DNA of 16,208 nucleotides, from contig CALAKE010000756.1 in NCBI GenBank assembly GCA_937922775.1, forward strand, positions 1 to 16,208. The letters run 5' to 3'. How positions within the stretch are numbered: the stretch's first letter is position 1; each line of letters opens with the position of its first letter. A program made the translations under genes and the position numbers. The notes below the pieces were generated by a model. The model made no database searches. It saw nothing but the letters and a program-made list of their open reading frames with translations, and was not told the origin of the DNA. This stretch comes from an uncultured bacterium. GTDB taxonomy: Bacteria; Acidobacteriota; UBA890. Positions 1 to 6,846 of the stretch are shown piece by piece.

Positions 1-89
1 ACCGTTTCGACCTGAGGACCTACAGCGATGAGTTCCCAAAGACCTGCAGCGATGAGTCCCAGCGGAAACGATCCGGCCGGGTGTCATGA
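1..89 (+). CDS. C-terminal tail of an upstream gene, probably pylC (partial)
   Basis: A frame entering from the left edge (codons from base 3) stays open to a TGA at 87-89, which overlaps the pylD start as ATGA. The 28 visible residues begin RFDLRTYSDEFPK and end KRSGRVS. They are hydrophilic and carry no family motif I recognise. The assignment rests on context: bacterial Pyl cassettes run pylSc-pylB-pylC-pylD-pylSn, so the gene just before pylD should be pylC, an ATP-grasp ligase joining 3-methylornithine to lysine. The ATGA overlap supports a real translated gene. Its identity is inferred, and the tail contains a short tandem duplication that may be lineage-specific. Confidence 0.5.
   Translation, partial: RFDLRTYSDEFPKTCSDESQRKRSGRVS
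17..60 (+). repeat. Tandem 24-nt duplication in the upstream gene's tail
   Basis: GACCTACAGCGATGAGTTCC at 17-36 returns at 41-60 as GACCTGCAGCGATGAGTCCC. The period is exactly 24 nt, so the reading frame is kept and the octapeptide TYSDEFPK is followed by TCSDESQR. This is probably a local slippage duplication in a non-conserved C-terminal tail. Confidence 0.6.
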
Positions 90-985
90 CACGCCTCAGA
101 GAAGAAGATATCGTCCGGATCCCGCAGCAACTCAGCGACTACGATATCCGCTTGAAACGCGTGACCGGGGCCTCCCTGCGACAGATCGCCTGCAAAGCGG
201 TCGGCGTCAATGAGGCTTCCTTCGTGGAGATGCTGAAGCTGGTCCGCATCGCGTCGGTGCCCGTGAGAAGCGGCCTCGGCGTGATCGGCGGATTCTCCAG
301 TACAGTCGCTGCCATCGTCTCCCATCTCGGCTGTGAGTCCTTTGTCACCGAACGCTCCGACGTCGCCGGAATCAAGGAGGGGATCGAGGAGGGAGCGAAT
401 ATCCTGATGCTCGCCGACGATGAGAGATTCATTGCGCTGTCTCCTGTGGGAAGGCACGTCGTTGACAATTCCTCGGCGACAGCGTTGGGCTACGTGGCGG
501 GCCTCGAGTTGATGAGAGGGAGCCTTGCGGGCGAATCAGTTCTGATGCTGGGCTGTGGTCAGGTGGGCATTGCCGCGACGAAGGCCCTGGTCGACCGTGG
601 TGCGAGTGTCGCAGCATGCGACACCAAGCAGGATCGCGCGCTTGCCGCTCTGAGGGATCTTGGCAAGATCGCCCCGAACAGAATCACGGTAGAGAATGCT
701 CCATGCACCGCGCTCGATCGCTACGAGCTGATCTTCGACGCCACCGACACAGGATGCTTCATCGAGCCTGCTCACCTCTCTTCACGGACCCTGGTGGCCG
801 CCCCCGGTCTACCCTGCGCCCTCACCCCCGAAGCGATGGCGGAGAACCATGACCGCATCCTCCATGATGTCCTGGAGATCGGCACCGCGACCATGGCGGT
901 AGAAGCATCGGTACTGGCGGCAGCGACCCTCGAGAAACATACACAGGCCGGGAAAACCACAAAAGCCAAGAAGAATGAGCAATAG
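86..985 (+). CDS. pylD: PylD, pyrrolysine biosynthesis dehydrogenase
   Basis: PylD carries out the last biosynthetic step: NAD-dependent oxidation of 3-methylornithyl-N6-lysine, followed by cyclisation to pyrrolysine in the cytoplasm. The 299-aa product aligns by eye with recalled archaeal PylD along its length: RVTGASL (residues 25-31), VPVRSGLGVIGGFSS (58-72), the acidic LADDERFIA stretch (109-117), a Rossmann dinucleotide site GCGQVG (156-161), PGLPCALT (240-247) and IGTATM (265-270). About 25 lysine-rich residues follow the last conserved motif, longer than I recall for archaeal PylD. The start overlaps the upstream stop (ATGA) and the end overlaps pylSn by 11 nt, so translation is probably coupled. 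The stop is TAG, the very codon that pyrrolysine decodes; see findings. Assignment is firm; activity is inferred. Confidence 0.93.
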   Translation: MTRLREEDIVRIPQQLSDYDIRLKRVTGASLRQIACKAVGVNEASFVEMLKLVRIASVPVRSGLGVIGGFSSTVAAIVSHLGCESFVTERSDVAGIKEGIEEGANILMLADDERFIALSPVGRHVVDNSSATALGYVAGLELMRGSLAGESVLMLGCGQVGIAATKALVDRGASVAACDTKQDRALAALRDLGKIAPNRITVENAPCTALDRYELIFDATDTGCFIEPAHLSSRTLVAAPGLPCALTPEAMAENHDRILHDVLEIGTATMAVEASVLAAATLEKHTQAGKTTKAKKNEQ

Positions 986-1322
986 GATCAAGGCCGAGAA
1001 GAAACGGTTCTACAGGAAGAGGGTCGAGCTTTTCAGACTGATCGACAAGATCAAGCTCTGGCCCTCGCGTACCGGGCTTCTGCATGGCATCCGAACCATG
1101 GAAAGAATGGGAGACACCGCCCGAATCACCACCCACTGCAACAAGACGTTTCTGGTCAACAACTCGAGGAACAGCAGGGCAGCCCGCTGGCTGAGAAACA
1201 AGTGGTTCGCCGGAGCATGCCCCGAATGCGGCGTGCCCGAGTGGAAACTAGCCAAGTATTCAGCCACCCAGTTCGAGCGACATCACGGGTCCGACACCCT
1301 GAGAGGCGGCAGCTCTGAATAG
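975..1322 (+). CDS. pylSn: PylSn, tRNA-Pyl-binding N-terminal domain of split PylRS
   Basis: In methanogenic archaea this domain is the N-terminus of pyrrolysyl-tRNA synthetase; in Pyl-using bacteria it is a separate small protein that binds tRNA-Pyl and helps PylSc charge it. The 115-aa product matches the domain clearly: IKLWPSRTGLLHGI (residues 26-39), a THCNKTFLVNNSRNSRAARW segment (53-72) and a CPEC motif (82-85). His37 and the two CPEC cysteines are candidate zinc ligands, since the archaeal domain binds zinc. Residues 1-20 are strongly basic. The gene starts inside the pylD 3' end and finishes the cassette. Its stop is TAG, backed up by an in-frame TGA five codons later (1335-1337). 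The separate domain implies a pylSc elsewhere, expected upstream. Confidence 0.95.
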   Translation: MSNRIKAEKKRFYRKRVELFRLIDKIKLWPSRTGLLHGIRTMERMGDTARITTHCNKTFLVNNSRNSRAARWLRNKWFAGACPECGVPEWKLAKYSATQFERHHGSDTLRGGSSE

Positions 1323-1325
1323 AGC

Positions 1326-1350
1326 GGCGGCTCCTGACAGACCGGCCGCC
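1326..1350. terminator. Possible hairpin between convergent pylSn and metVF
   Basis: GGCGGC (1326-1331) and GCCGCC (1345-1350) form a perfect 6-bp inverted repeat around a 13-nt loop in the 38-bp gap between two converging genes. There is no T-tract on either side, so an intrinsic terminator is only a guess from position and pairing. Confidence 0.25.
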
Positions 1351-1360
1351 CCACGACTCG

Positions 1361-2857
1361 TCAGATCGTCGCCGCTCGGGGTGATGGCTCAGCCTCGCTG
1401 GGTGACGGGACATGCTGCCCGCCCAACCCCGCCTCCTCCACCAACCTCGGGATTATGGATTCCCAGTGGATGGCCATGATGTGGACTCCACTGATGCCCG
1501 GCGTGGCCTTGAGCTTGGCTAGCAGCTCGAGAGCGATCTCGACACCCATCTCTTGCTGGGCATCCTTGTCGTCGAGCTCGGTCATTCGCTTCACGATCGT
1601 CTCCGGGATTCTTACTCCCGGAACGTCGCCGGCCATGAACTGCGTAGCCCTGGCGCTCTTGAGTGGTATCACCCCTGCAAGGACATGGACCTTTCCCAGC
1701 AGATTCCTCTGGTCGAGCGCCTCGAGCCACTCGACGAATCGGTCGTGGTCGAAGATCGGCTGAGTTTGAATGAACTGCGCCCCGGCATTGATCTTCTTCT
1801 CGGCCCGGATGGCTTCGAACTCGGACTTCGCCCCGAAAGGAGACGCCGCCGCTCCCAGGTAGAACCGCGGGGGAGTCTTGATCGCCCGCCCATCGAGGTA
1901 CTTGCCCTCGTCCCGCATCCTGCGCAACATCCAGATGAGTTGGATCGCATCCATGTCGAATTGATCAGGCTTGGCCACGGGACCCGGACCGGATCGATGA
2001 TGATCGCCGCTCAGGCAAAGGATGTTGGAGATACCCAGGCCGGCAGCACCGATGGCATCCGACTCCAGAACGACCCGACTTCGATCCCGTGCCTGCAGCT
2101 GCATCACCGGCTCGAATCCGGCGTCCAGGCAGATCTTGCTCGAGGCCAGGCTACTCATGCGAGCAGAGGCCGAGGCGTTGTCCGTGAAATTAGCTGCGAC
2201 GACGCTGCCCTCGAGCCAGCCGATCTTCTTCCTGATCAACTCGGGGGTAGGACCCAGCGGTGGAGCCACTTCGCCCGTAACGACGAAGGTCCCCTTGCGC
2301 AGCTCTTCCTCGAGGAGAGATACAGGCTCGTCGTAGGCGGGCGGATGATACTCGGCGTCGCCTTGCCACCATTCCGGCTGCCGCACAGCCCGGAACAACG
2401 CATCGCGCTCTCGTCGAAACCGCCGTCGATCGAGGATCGCGTCCCGAAGCCTCGGGCCCTCTCCCCTCGCCTTCCGCTCCTTCAGGAGCTCGATCCAAGT
2501 CTCTCGTCCGACACGATTACCGTCGAGCGGAGCGTTGATCTCCAGAAGCCGGTCGACGCGCCCGAGCTTCTGCGACCGCTCGTAGATCCGATGCCAGGTG
2601 CACGGCCTGGAAGGATCCACCTCGCACGTCTCCGGCGTCGCTCCACCGCACAGTCCGTTCCGAAGTCCTTTCGGACAGGTCATCGGGCAGATGTAGGCGG
2701 TTTCCTGAAGGATGCAGTTACCGCACATCCGGCAACCGAAGAGAGCCCCTTTGACGGACTTCTCGAAAAAGGTGAGGGCGCGGGTCGCGAGGCCGTCATC
2801 CTTGCGGCGGCAGGGGCGATAAGGAGCCTGGAAGCGAGGCGGTGAAAAGATGGACAC
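1361..2857 (-). CDS. MetV-MetF fusion, methylenetetrahydrofolate reductase type
   Basis: This 498-aa protein joins two modules. Residues 40-90 are a cysteine-rich MetV-type domain (GCRMCGNC at 41-48, then CPKGLRNGLCGG at 61-72, with more Cys at 57, 78 and 86), which in acetogens probably carries an iron-sulfur centre and partners MetF. Residues about 188-470 are a MetF-like flavoprotein barrel: TGEVAPPLG (194-202, Glu196 in the usual acid position), LCLSGDHH (280-287), KINAGAQFIQTQPIFD (355-370) and a GVIP..PGVRIPE region. Methyl-THF and methylene-THF would be interconverted, most likely in the oxidative direction here. The start is GTG (2857-2855), two bases after the stop of the mtgA-like gene and preceded by AGGAG, so the two are one operon. 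The electron partner is unknown. MetV domains more often stand alone or follow MetF. Confidence 0.87.
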   Translation of the reverse strand: MSIFSPPRFQAPYRPCRRKDDGLATRALTFFEKSVKGALFGCRMCGNCILQETAYICPMTCPKGLRNGLCGGATPETCEVDPSRPCTWHRIYERSQKLGRVDRLLEINAPLDGNRVGRETWIELLKERKARGEGPRLRDAILDRRRFRRERDALFRAVRQPEWWQGDAEYHPPAYDEPVSLLEEELRKGTFVVTGEVAPPLGPTPELIRKKIGWLEGSVVAANFTDNASASARMSSLASSKICLDAGFEPVMQLQARDRSRVVLESDAIGAAGLGISNILCLSGDHHRSGPGPVAKPDQFDMDAIQLIWMLRRMRDEGKYLDGRAIKTPPRFYLGAAASPFGAKSEFEAIRAEKKINAGAQFIQTQPIFDHDRFVEWLEALDQRNLLGKVHVLAGVIPLKSARATQFMAGDVPGVRIPETIVKRMTELDDKDAQQEMGVEIALELLAKLKATPGISGVHIMAIHWESIIPRLVEEAGLGGQHVPSPSEAEPSPRAATI

Positions 2858-2859
2858 GA

Positions 2860-3714
2860 TCAGTCTCCTGCAGTCGCTTTCCTGTGCGCGGTGAGCCAGT
2901 TCATGCAGTTCTCGTCGTTCCCCATCAGCAGGTCACCTGCCAGGATTCCCGCTGCGCTCTCCCGGTCCAGCGGATTCGCGATCACCGACGTAATGCCGGC
3001 ACCAACCGTCATCGCCAGGAAGGCAGCGTTGACCCGGGGCCGGTCGGGAAGACCGAAAGATACGTTGCTTGCCCCGCACACCATGTTCACGCCCAACTCA
3101 CTCCGCACCAATCGAATGGTATCGAGCGCAACCTTGCCCGACCCCGGCGTGGCGGCCGCAGGCAATATGAGAGGGTCGATCACGACATCGGCGGCCGAGA
3201 TTCCGTGGTCTTGGGCTCTCTCCAGAATGCTCCTGGCCACTTGTAGCCGCTTCTCGGCCGTCTCGGGTATCCCTTCGTCGTCCATCGCGAGGCCAATCAC
3301 CGCGGCACCGTGCTTCTTGACCAGCGGGAGCACCGCTTCCATTCGTGCGGTCTCGCCCGTTACCGAATTCACCAACGCCTTCCCCTTGTAGCTGTTTAGC
3401 CCACTGGCGAGGGCTTCCGCAACGCTCGAATCGATGGACAGCGGAACGTCGGTGAGCGATTGCACCAGCTCCACCATTTCGGCCAGAAGTGCGGGTTCGT
3501 CCACCATCGGGATTCCCGCATTGACGTCCAGAAGAGTGGCGCCTGCTTCGACTTGTGCCAGGGCGTCCGAGCCGACTCTCTCGAGATTCCCCTCGGCCAG
3601 TTCCGCGGCGAGTATCTTCCTGCCGGTTGGATTGATTCGCTCTCCGATGATGCAGACAGGGCGATCTGGTCCGATGACGATCTCTCTGGTCTCTGAGCTT
3701 AGAACGGTTTCCAA
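2860..3714 (-). CDS. MtgA-like methylcorrinoid:tetrahydrofolate methyltransferase
   Basis: This 284-aa protein belongs to the pterin-binding TIM-barrel family that includes MtgA, AcsE, the folate domain of MetH and dihydropteroate synthase. Visible motifs are GERINPTGR (24-32), LLDVNAG (61-67), SIDSS with Asp95, VNSVTGE (115-121), VIDPLILP (178-185) and GASNVSFGLP (214-223), where Asn217 lies in the pterin/methyl site. It probably accepts the methyl group from the corrinoid protein encoded at 6180-6818 and gives methyl-THF to the MetV-MetF protein made from the next gene. The start is TTG (3714-3712) preceded by GAGG with a 6-base gap; no ATG is available near the conserved N-terminus. AcsE or another family member cannot be excluded from sequence alone, but the MttB/MttC context favours MtgA. 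Confidence 0.88.
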   Translation of the reverse strand: METVLSSETREIVIGPDRPVCIIGERINPTGRKILAAELAEGNLERVGSDALAQVEAGATLLDVNAGIPMVDEPALLAEMVELVQSLTDVPLSIDSSVAEALASGLNSYKGKALVNSVTGETARMEAVLPLVKKHGAAVIGLAMDDEGIPETAEKRLQVARSILERAQDHGISAADVVIDPLILPAAATPGSGKVALDTIRLVRSELGVNMVCGASNVSFGLPDRPRVNAAFLAMTVGAGITSVIANPLDRESAAGILAGDLLMGNDENCMNWLTAHRKATAGD

Positions 3715-3753
3715 AGGACACCTCTTTGGTAGTGAGCGCTAGTCCGAAGGCTC

Positions 3754-3793
3754 GGAACATAGTACTCTGTTCCACATGGTGGAAGCTAGTTCC
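3754..3793. promoter_or_regulatory. Candidate IclR operator cluster in the divergent region
   Basis: In the 61 bp between the divergent mtgA-like and iclR genes, and running into iclR, are several GGAAC/GTTCC-type half-sites. GGAACA (3754-3759) pairs with TGTTCC (3768-3773) across 8 bp. TTCCAC (3770-3775) pairs with GTGGAA (3779-3784) across exactly the iclR ATG. AGTTCC (3788-3793) lies 20 bp after TGTTCC. IclR-family proteins often bind GGAA-type palindromes as dimers of dimers and frequently regulate themselves. Location and symmetry suggest one element controlling both arms of the methyl-transfer island. Binding is inferred. Confidence 0.65.
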
Positions 3794-4576
3794 AAGACTA
3801 ACTCATCCCAGGCGATTCCGGGAACACAGGCGATTCAACGCGTTCTATCCCTCCTCAGGGCTTTCCCGCAAGAGAATCCCAAACGGAGCCTGACTGAGCT
3901 CTCGACGGCTGCCGGCCTCAATAAGGCCACGGCCCACAGAATGCTCGCAGTTCTCGAGCGCGAGGGGTTCGTCTATCGATCTCCTGACACCGGTGAGTTC
4001 CAGCTTGGGTCCGAGTTGATCGTGCTGGGTGCCAGGGCCCTTAAGGCCGTTGACATCCGAGCCGCGGCCCGTCCCGAGCTGCAAGCTCTGGCCGAATCCA
4101 CGGGTGAGAACTCGACGCTGGAGATCTTGGTCAATGAGGATGTATTGATCCTCGATGAAGAGCGTGGCGGCGGCCTTTTGGTGCTCGCCAGCGAGATCGG
4201 CACCAGATGGCCCGCCCACGCTACTGCGACGGGCAAGGTTTTGCTTGCGGAAGCCGAGCTAGATCTCCCCGAGACAGAAGAAGGGCTCTCGGCACTCACA
4301 GAGCATACGATCGTTTCACCGGACCAGTTGATGGCAACCCTTTCCGAGGTTCGGAACACCGGGTTTGCAACCAATATCGAGGAGTTGGAATACGGCTATG
4401 TATCGATCGCCGCTCCCGTGCGGAACCGGGGAGGGCGAACGATCGCGGCAATCAGCGTTGGCGGATCCGTCGAACGGGTGACCGCAGACCGGATTCCTGC
4501 CCTGGCGAAGGACGTTCAGGCGGCTGCTTTCCGCATCTCGGAGCGACTTGGATACCGAAAGGCCGGGGAGGAGTGA
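3776..4576 (+). CDS. IclR-family transcriptional regulator
   Basis: The 266-aa protein has the IclR layout: an N-terminal winged helix-turn-helix (residues about 17-80; helix-turn-helix SLTELSTAAGLNKATAHRML at 38-57, wing FQLGSELIVLG) and a GAF-like effector domain with HATATGKVLLAE (148-159) and YGYVSIAAPVRNRGG further on. The effector is probably a small metabolite linked to the methylated-amine substrate, but this cannot be read from sequence. It is divergent from the mtgA-metVF arm and only 43 bp upstream of mttB, so it probably shares a transcript with mttB-mttC. The ATG sits inside a palindrome, which suggests tight autoregulation; GTG one codon later is an alternative start. The stop is TGA. 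Confidence 0.92.
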   Translation: MVEASSKTNSSQAIPGTQAIQRVLSLLRAFPQENPKRSLTELSTAAGLNKATAHRMLAVLEREGFVYRSPDTGEFQLGSELIVLGARALKAVDIRAAARPELQALAESTGENSTLEILVNEDVLILDEERGGGLLVLASEIGTRWPAHATATGKVLLAEAELDLPETEEGLSALTEHTIVSPDQLMATLSEVRNTGFATNIEELEYGYVSIAAPVRNRGGRTIAAISVGGSVERVTADRIPALAKDVQAAAFRISERLGYRKAGEE

Positions 4577-4619
4577 CGACACGCCCTGGCCGGCCATCCC
4601 AAACCTGAGGAATACAAGA

Positions 4620-6077
4620 ATGAGACCCACCATCCGTTTCCTGGATGATCAGCTGATCACCCGCATCATCGATGAGGCTCGGGACCTTCTTCGCACGTTG
4701 GGCGTGACGATTCACAACCAGGAGGTGTTGTCGCTGCTGGGCGACCACGGGGCCGAGATAGACCTTTCGACGGAACACACGAGGCTCACGGACGAGATCA
4801 TCGACGCGGCATTGAAGACGGCGCCCTCCTCCTTCCAGCTCTTTGACGTGATGGGAAACCAGACCCACGATTTCTCGGGAGACAATGTTTATTTCACCCC
4901 GGGATCGGCGGCGGTCAACGTCATGGACTCTGCGACAGGTGACGCTCGCAGGCCAACGACGGCCGACTACATCCGGTACGCCAAGCTCGTCGGAGGGCTG
5001 AAGCACATTGCTGCCCAGAGCACAGCGTTCATTCCAGCCGACGTGGCAGAGTCCCTGCAGGACAGCTATCGGCTCTTCTTGAGCCTCCTGTTCTGCGAGA
5101 AGCCAGTCATCACGGGCGCCTTCACCAAGAATTTCGACATCATCCGGGACCTCCAGCAGATCGTCCGAGGAAGCGCCGAGGAGTTGAAGGAAAAGCCGCT
5201 GACGATGATCTCCGTGTGTCCCACCGCTCCTTTCAAGTGGACCGAAGCCGCCAGCCAGAACCTCCTGGATTGCGCAAGAAACTCCGTCCCGGTGGAGTAC
5301 ATCTCCATGCCTCTCTCCGGGTTCATGGCTCCGGTCACCGTCGTGGGATCGTTGATCCAGCACACGGCAGAGACACTCAGCGGCATCGTGATCAGCCAAA
5401 CCGTGAATCCTGGAACACCCGTCGTGTACGGTGGCGCCCCAGCGATATTCGACATGCGCTTCGAGACGACGCCCATGGGTGCTGTCGAGACGATGATGAT
5501 CGACTGCGGCTATGTGGAGATCGGCAAGTTCCTGAACCTCCCGACCCAGACCTACACCGCAATGAGCGACGCCAAGCTGCTCGATGCTCAGGCAGGACTC
5601 GAGACAGGCATGGGAGCGGCGCTCGGGGCGCTCGCTGGAGCCAACAGCATTTCGGGCCCGGGAATTCTCGACTTCATCAACACTCTGAGTCTCGAGAAGC
5701 TGGTGGTCGACAATGAGATCTGCGGGATGACCTTCCGCCTGCTGGAGGGCATCCAGCCGAGGGAGGACTTCCCTTCCCAGCCGTTGTTCGAGGAATTTCT
5801 CAGGGACAAACACCTCATCATCGCCGATCACACCAGGAAGCACCTGAGGGACGAGATCGCCTTCCCCGGGCCAACCATCGATCGAGCCAATCGGGCACGC
5901 TGGCAGGAGAGAGGCGCTGTCACCATCGGGCAGATAGCGTCGAGTGAGGTCGAGAGGCTGGTTCTCGAAGCCGAGCCGACTCGCCTCGACAAAGGGAAGC
6001 AAGCTCAGCTCGTCGAACGCATGGAGCGGGCCGCACTCAGCGCGGGGATGGATGCGCTGCCACAGAGGGACGCCTGA
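4620..6077 (+). CDS. MttB-superfamily methyltransferase, non-pyrrolysine type
   Basis: This 485-aa protein belongs to the trimethylamine methyltransferase (MttB, COG5598) family, which moves a methyl group from an amine to a cob(I)alamin protein. The C-terminal half aligns with recalled Methanosarcina MttB: GSLIQHTAETLSGIVISQTV, then SDAKLLDAQAG, LGALAGANSISGPGIL and LEKLVVDNEI. Archaeal MttB has Pyl just before SDAK; here that residue is Met315 (ATG at 5562-5564). Members without Pyl, such as MtgB, MtpB and MtcB, demethylate glycine betaine, proline betaine or carnitine, so a quaternary amine is the likeliest substrate; the exact one cannot be told. I chose ATG 4620, which has GAGG nine bases upstream and fits the family length; the frame is open further up but would overlap iclR. 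Confidence 0.92.
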   Translation: MRPTIRFLDDQLITRIIDEARDLLRTLGVTIHNQEVLSLLGDHGAEIDLSTEHTRLTDEIIDAALKTAPSSFQLFDVMGNQTHDFSGDNVYFTPGSAAVNVMDSATGDARRPTTADYIRYAKLVGGLKHIAAQSTAFIPADVAESLQDSYRLFLSLLFCEKPVITGAFTKNFDIIRDLQQIVRGSAEELKEKPLTMISVCPTAPFKWTEAASQNLLDCARNSVPVEYISMPLSGFMAPVTVVGSLIQHTAETLSGIVISQTVNPGTPVVYGGAPAIFDMRFETTPMGAVETMMIDCGYVEIGKFLNLPTQTYTAMSDAKLLDAQAGLETGMGAALGALAGANSISGPGILDFINTLSLEKLVVDNEICGMTFRLLEGIQPREDFPSQPLFEEFLRDKHLIIADHTRKHLRDEIAFPGPTIDRANRARWQERGAVTIGQIASSEVERLVLEAEPTRLDKGKQAQLVERMERAALSAGMDALPQRDA

Positions 6078-6179
6078 GATCGGCCTCCCGCCCCTCGACC
6101 TTGCAGACTGAGGGTCGCCTGAGAGACGAACAGAACACACAACGGACGCTGACAACGTAACGAACGGACGGAGCCCCAC

Positions 6180-6818
6180 ATGGACATTCTGAAGGACATC
6201 GCAGCGAGCCTGATGGCCGGTGATGACAAGAAGATCGTCGAGGAAGTGAACCAGGCCATCGAGATGAAGATGCCAACGACCGAGATTCTCGACGACGGGC
6301 TCATCGCCGGGATGAATGTGGTCGGGGAGAAATTCCGCAAGGACGAGATGTACATCCCGGAGGTTCTGCTCTCCGCTCGGGCCATGGCGGCAGCCGTCGA
6401 AGTGCTGAAGCCACTCCTCATCGCCGAAGATGTGCCCAGTCGTGGGAAGGTAGTACTGGGATCGATTCAGGGGGATCTCCACGACATCGGAAAGAACCTG
6501 GTAGCCATCATGCTCGAGGGAGCCGGGTTCGAGGTGGTAGACCTGGGCATCGACGTTCCCGCAGAGAAGTTCATCGAGACAGCCCTCGAGGAAGATGCTT
6601 CGGTAGTAGGAGTGTCGTCCCTCCTGACCACCACGATGCCCAAAATGAAAGACGTCGTGGACCTCGTGGAGGAGCGGGGCCTGAGTGGAAAGATCAAGGT
6701 ACTCGTGGGTGGGGCCCCGCTCACCGAAGAGTTCGCTCAATCCATCGGGGCAGACGGCTACGCCTACGATGCCGCGAACGCGGTGGAGAAGGTCCGAACG
6801 CTTGTCGGAAGAGCCTGA
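6180..6818 (+). CDS. MttC/MtgC-like corrinoid (cobalamin-binding) protein
   Basis: This 212-aa methyl carrier has the usual two parts: a four-helix cap (residues 1-85, with the family-typical DDGLIAGMNVVGEKF at 38-52 and a YIPEVLLSARAM stretch) and a Rossmann-like B12 domain (88-212). The B12 motif is DLHDIGKN (99-106), where His101 is the lower axial cobalt ligand, followed by SLLTTTM (147-153) and VGGAPL (176-181). It should take the methyl from the MttB homologue encoded upstream and hand it to the MtgA-like protein. The 102-bp gap after mttB holds no gene and no clear hairpin; GGAG lies 7 bases before the ATG. No activating ATPase (RamA type) is encoded in the window, so reactivation of oxidised cobalamin must depend on a gene elsewhere. 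Confidence 0.94.
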   Translation: MDILKDIAASLMAGDDKKIVEEVNQAIEMKMPTTEILDDGLIAGMNVVGEKFRKDEMYIPEVLLSARAMAAAVEVLKPLLIAEDVPSRGKVVLGSIQGDLHDIGKNLVAIMLEGAGFEVVDLGIDVPAEKFIETALEEDASVVGVSSLLTTTMPKMKDVVDLVEERGLSGKIKVLVGGAPLTEEFAQSIGADGYAYDAANAVEKVRTLVGRA

Positions 6819-6846
6819 CCGTCAGCGGGTGTCCAGCCTGCCACTG

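Noticed and set aside
1553..2845. A 430-codon open frame on the plus strand opposite metVF
   Set aside because: Its composition and lack of motifs mark it as a shadow of the MetV-MetF gene, which has conserved cysteine and barrel motifs.
4452..6740. A very long open frame (762 codons) on the minus strand opposite the iclR end, mttB and mttC
   Set aside because: The sense-strand genes have clear family motifs; the antisense product is rich in His, Arg, Asp and Gly with no recognisable domain. Open antisense frames are common in high-GC coding DNA.
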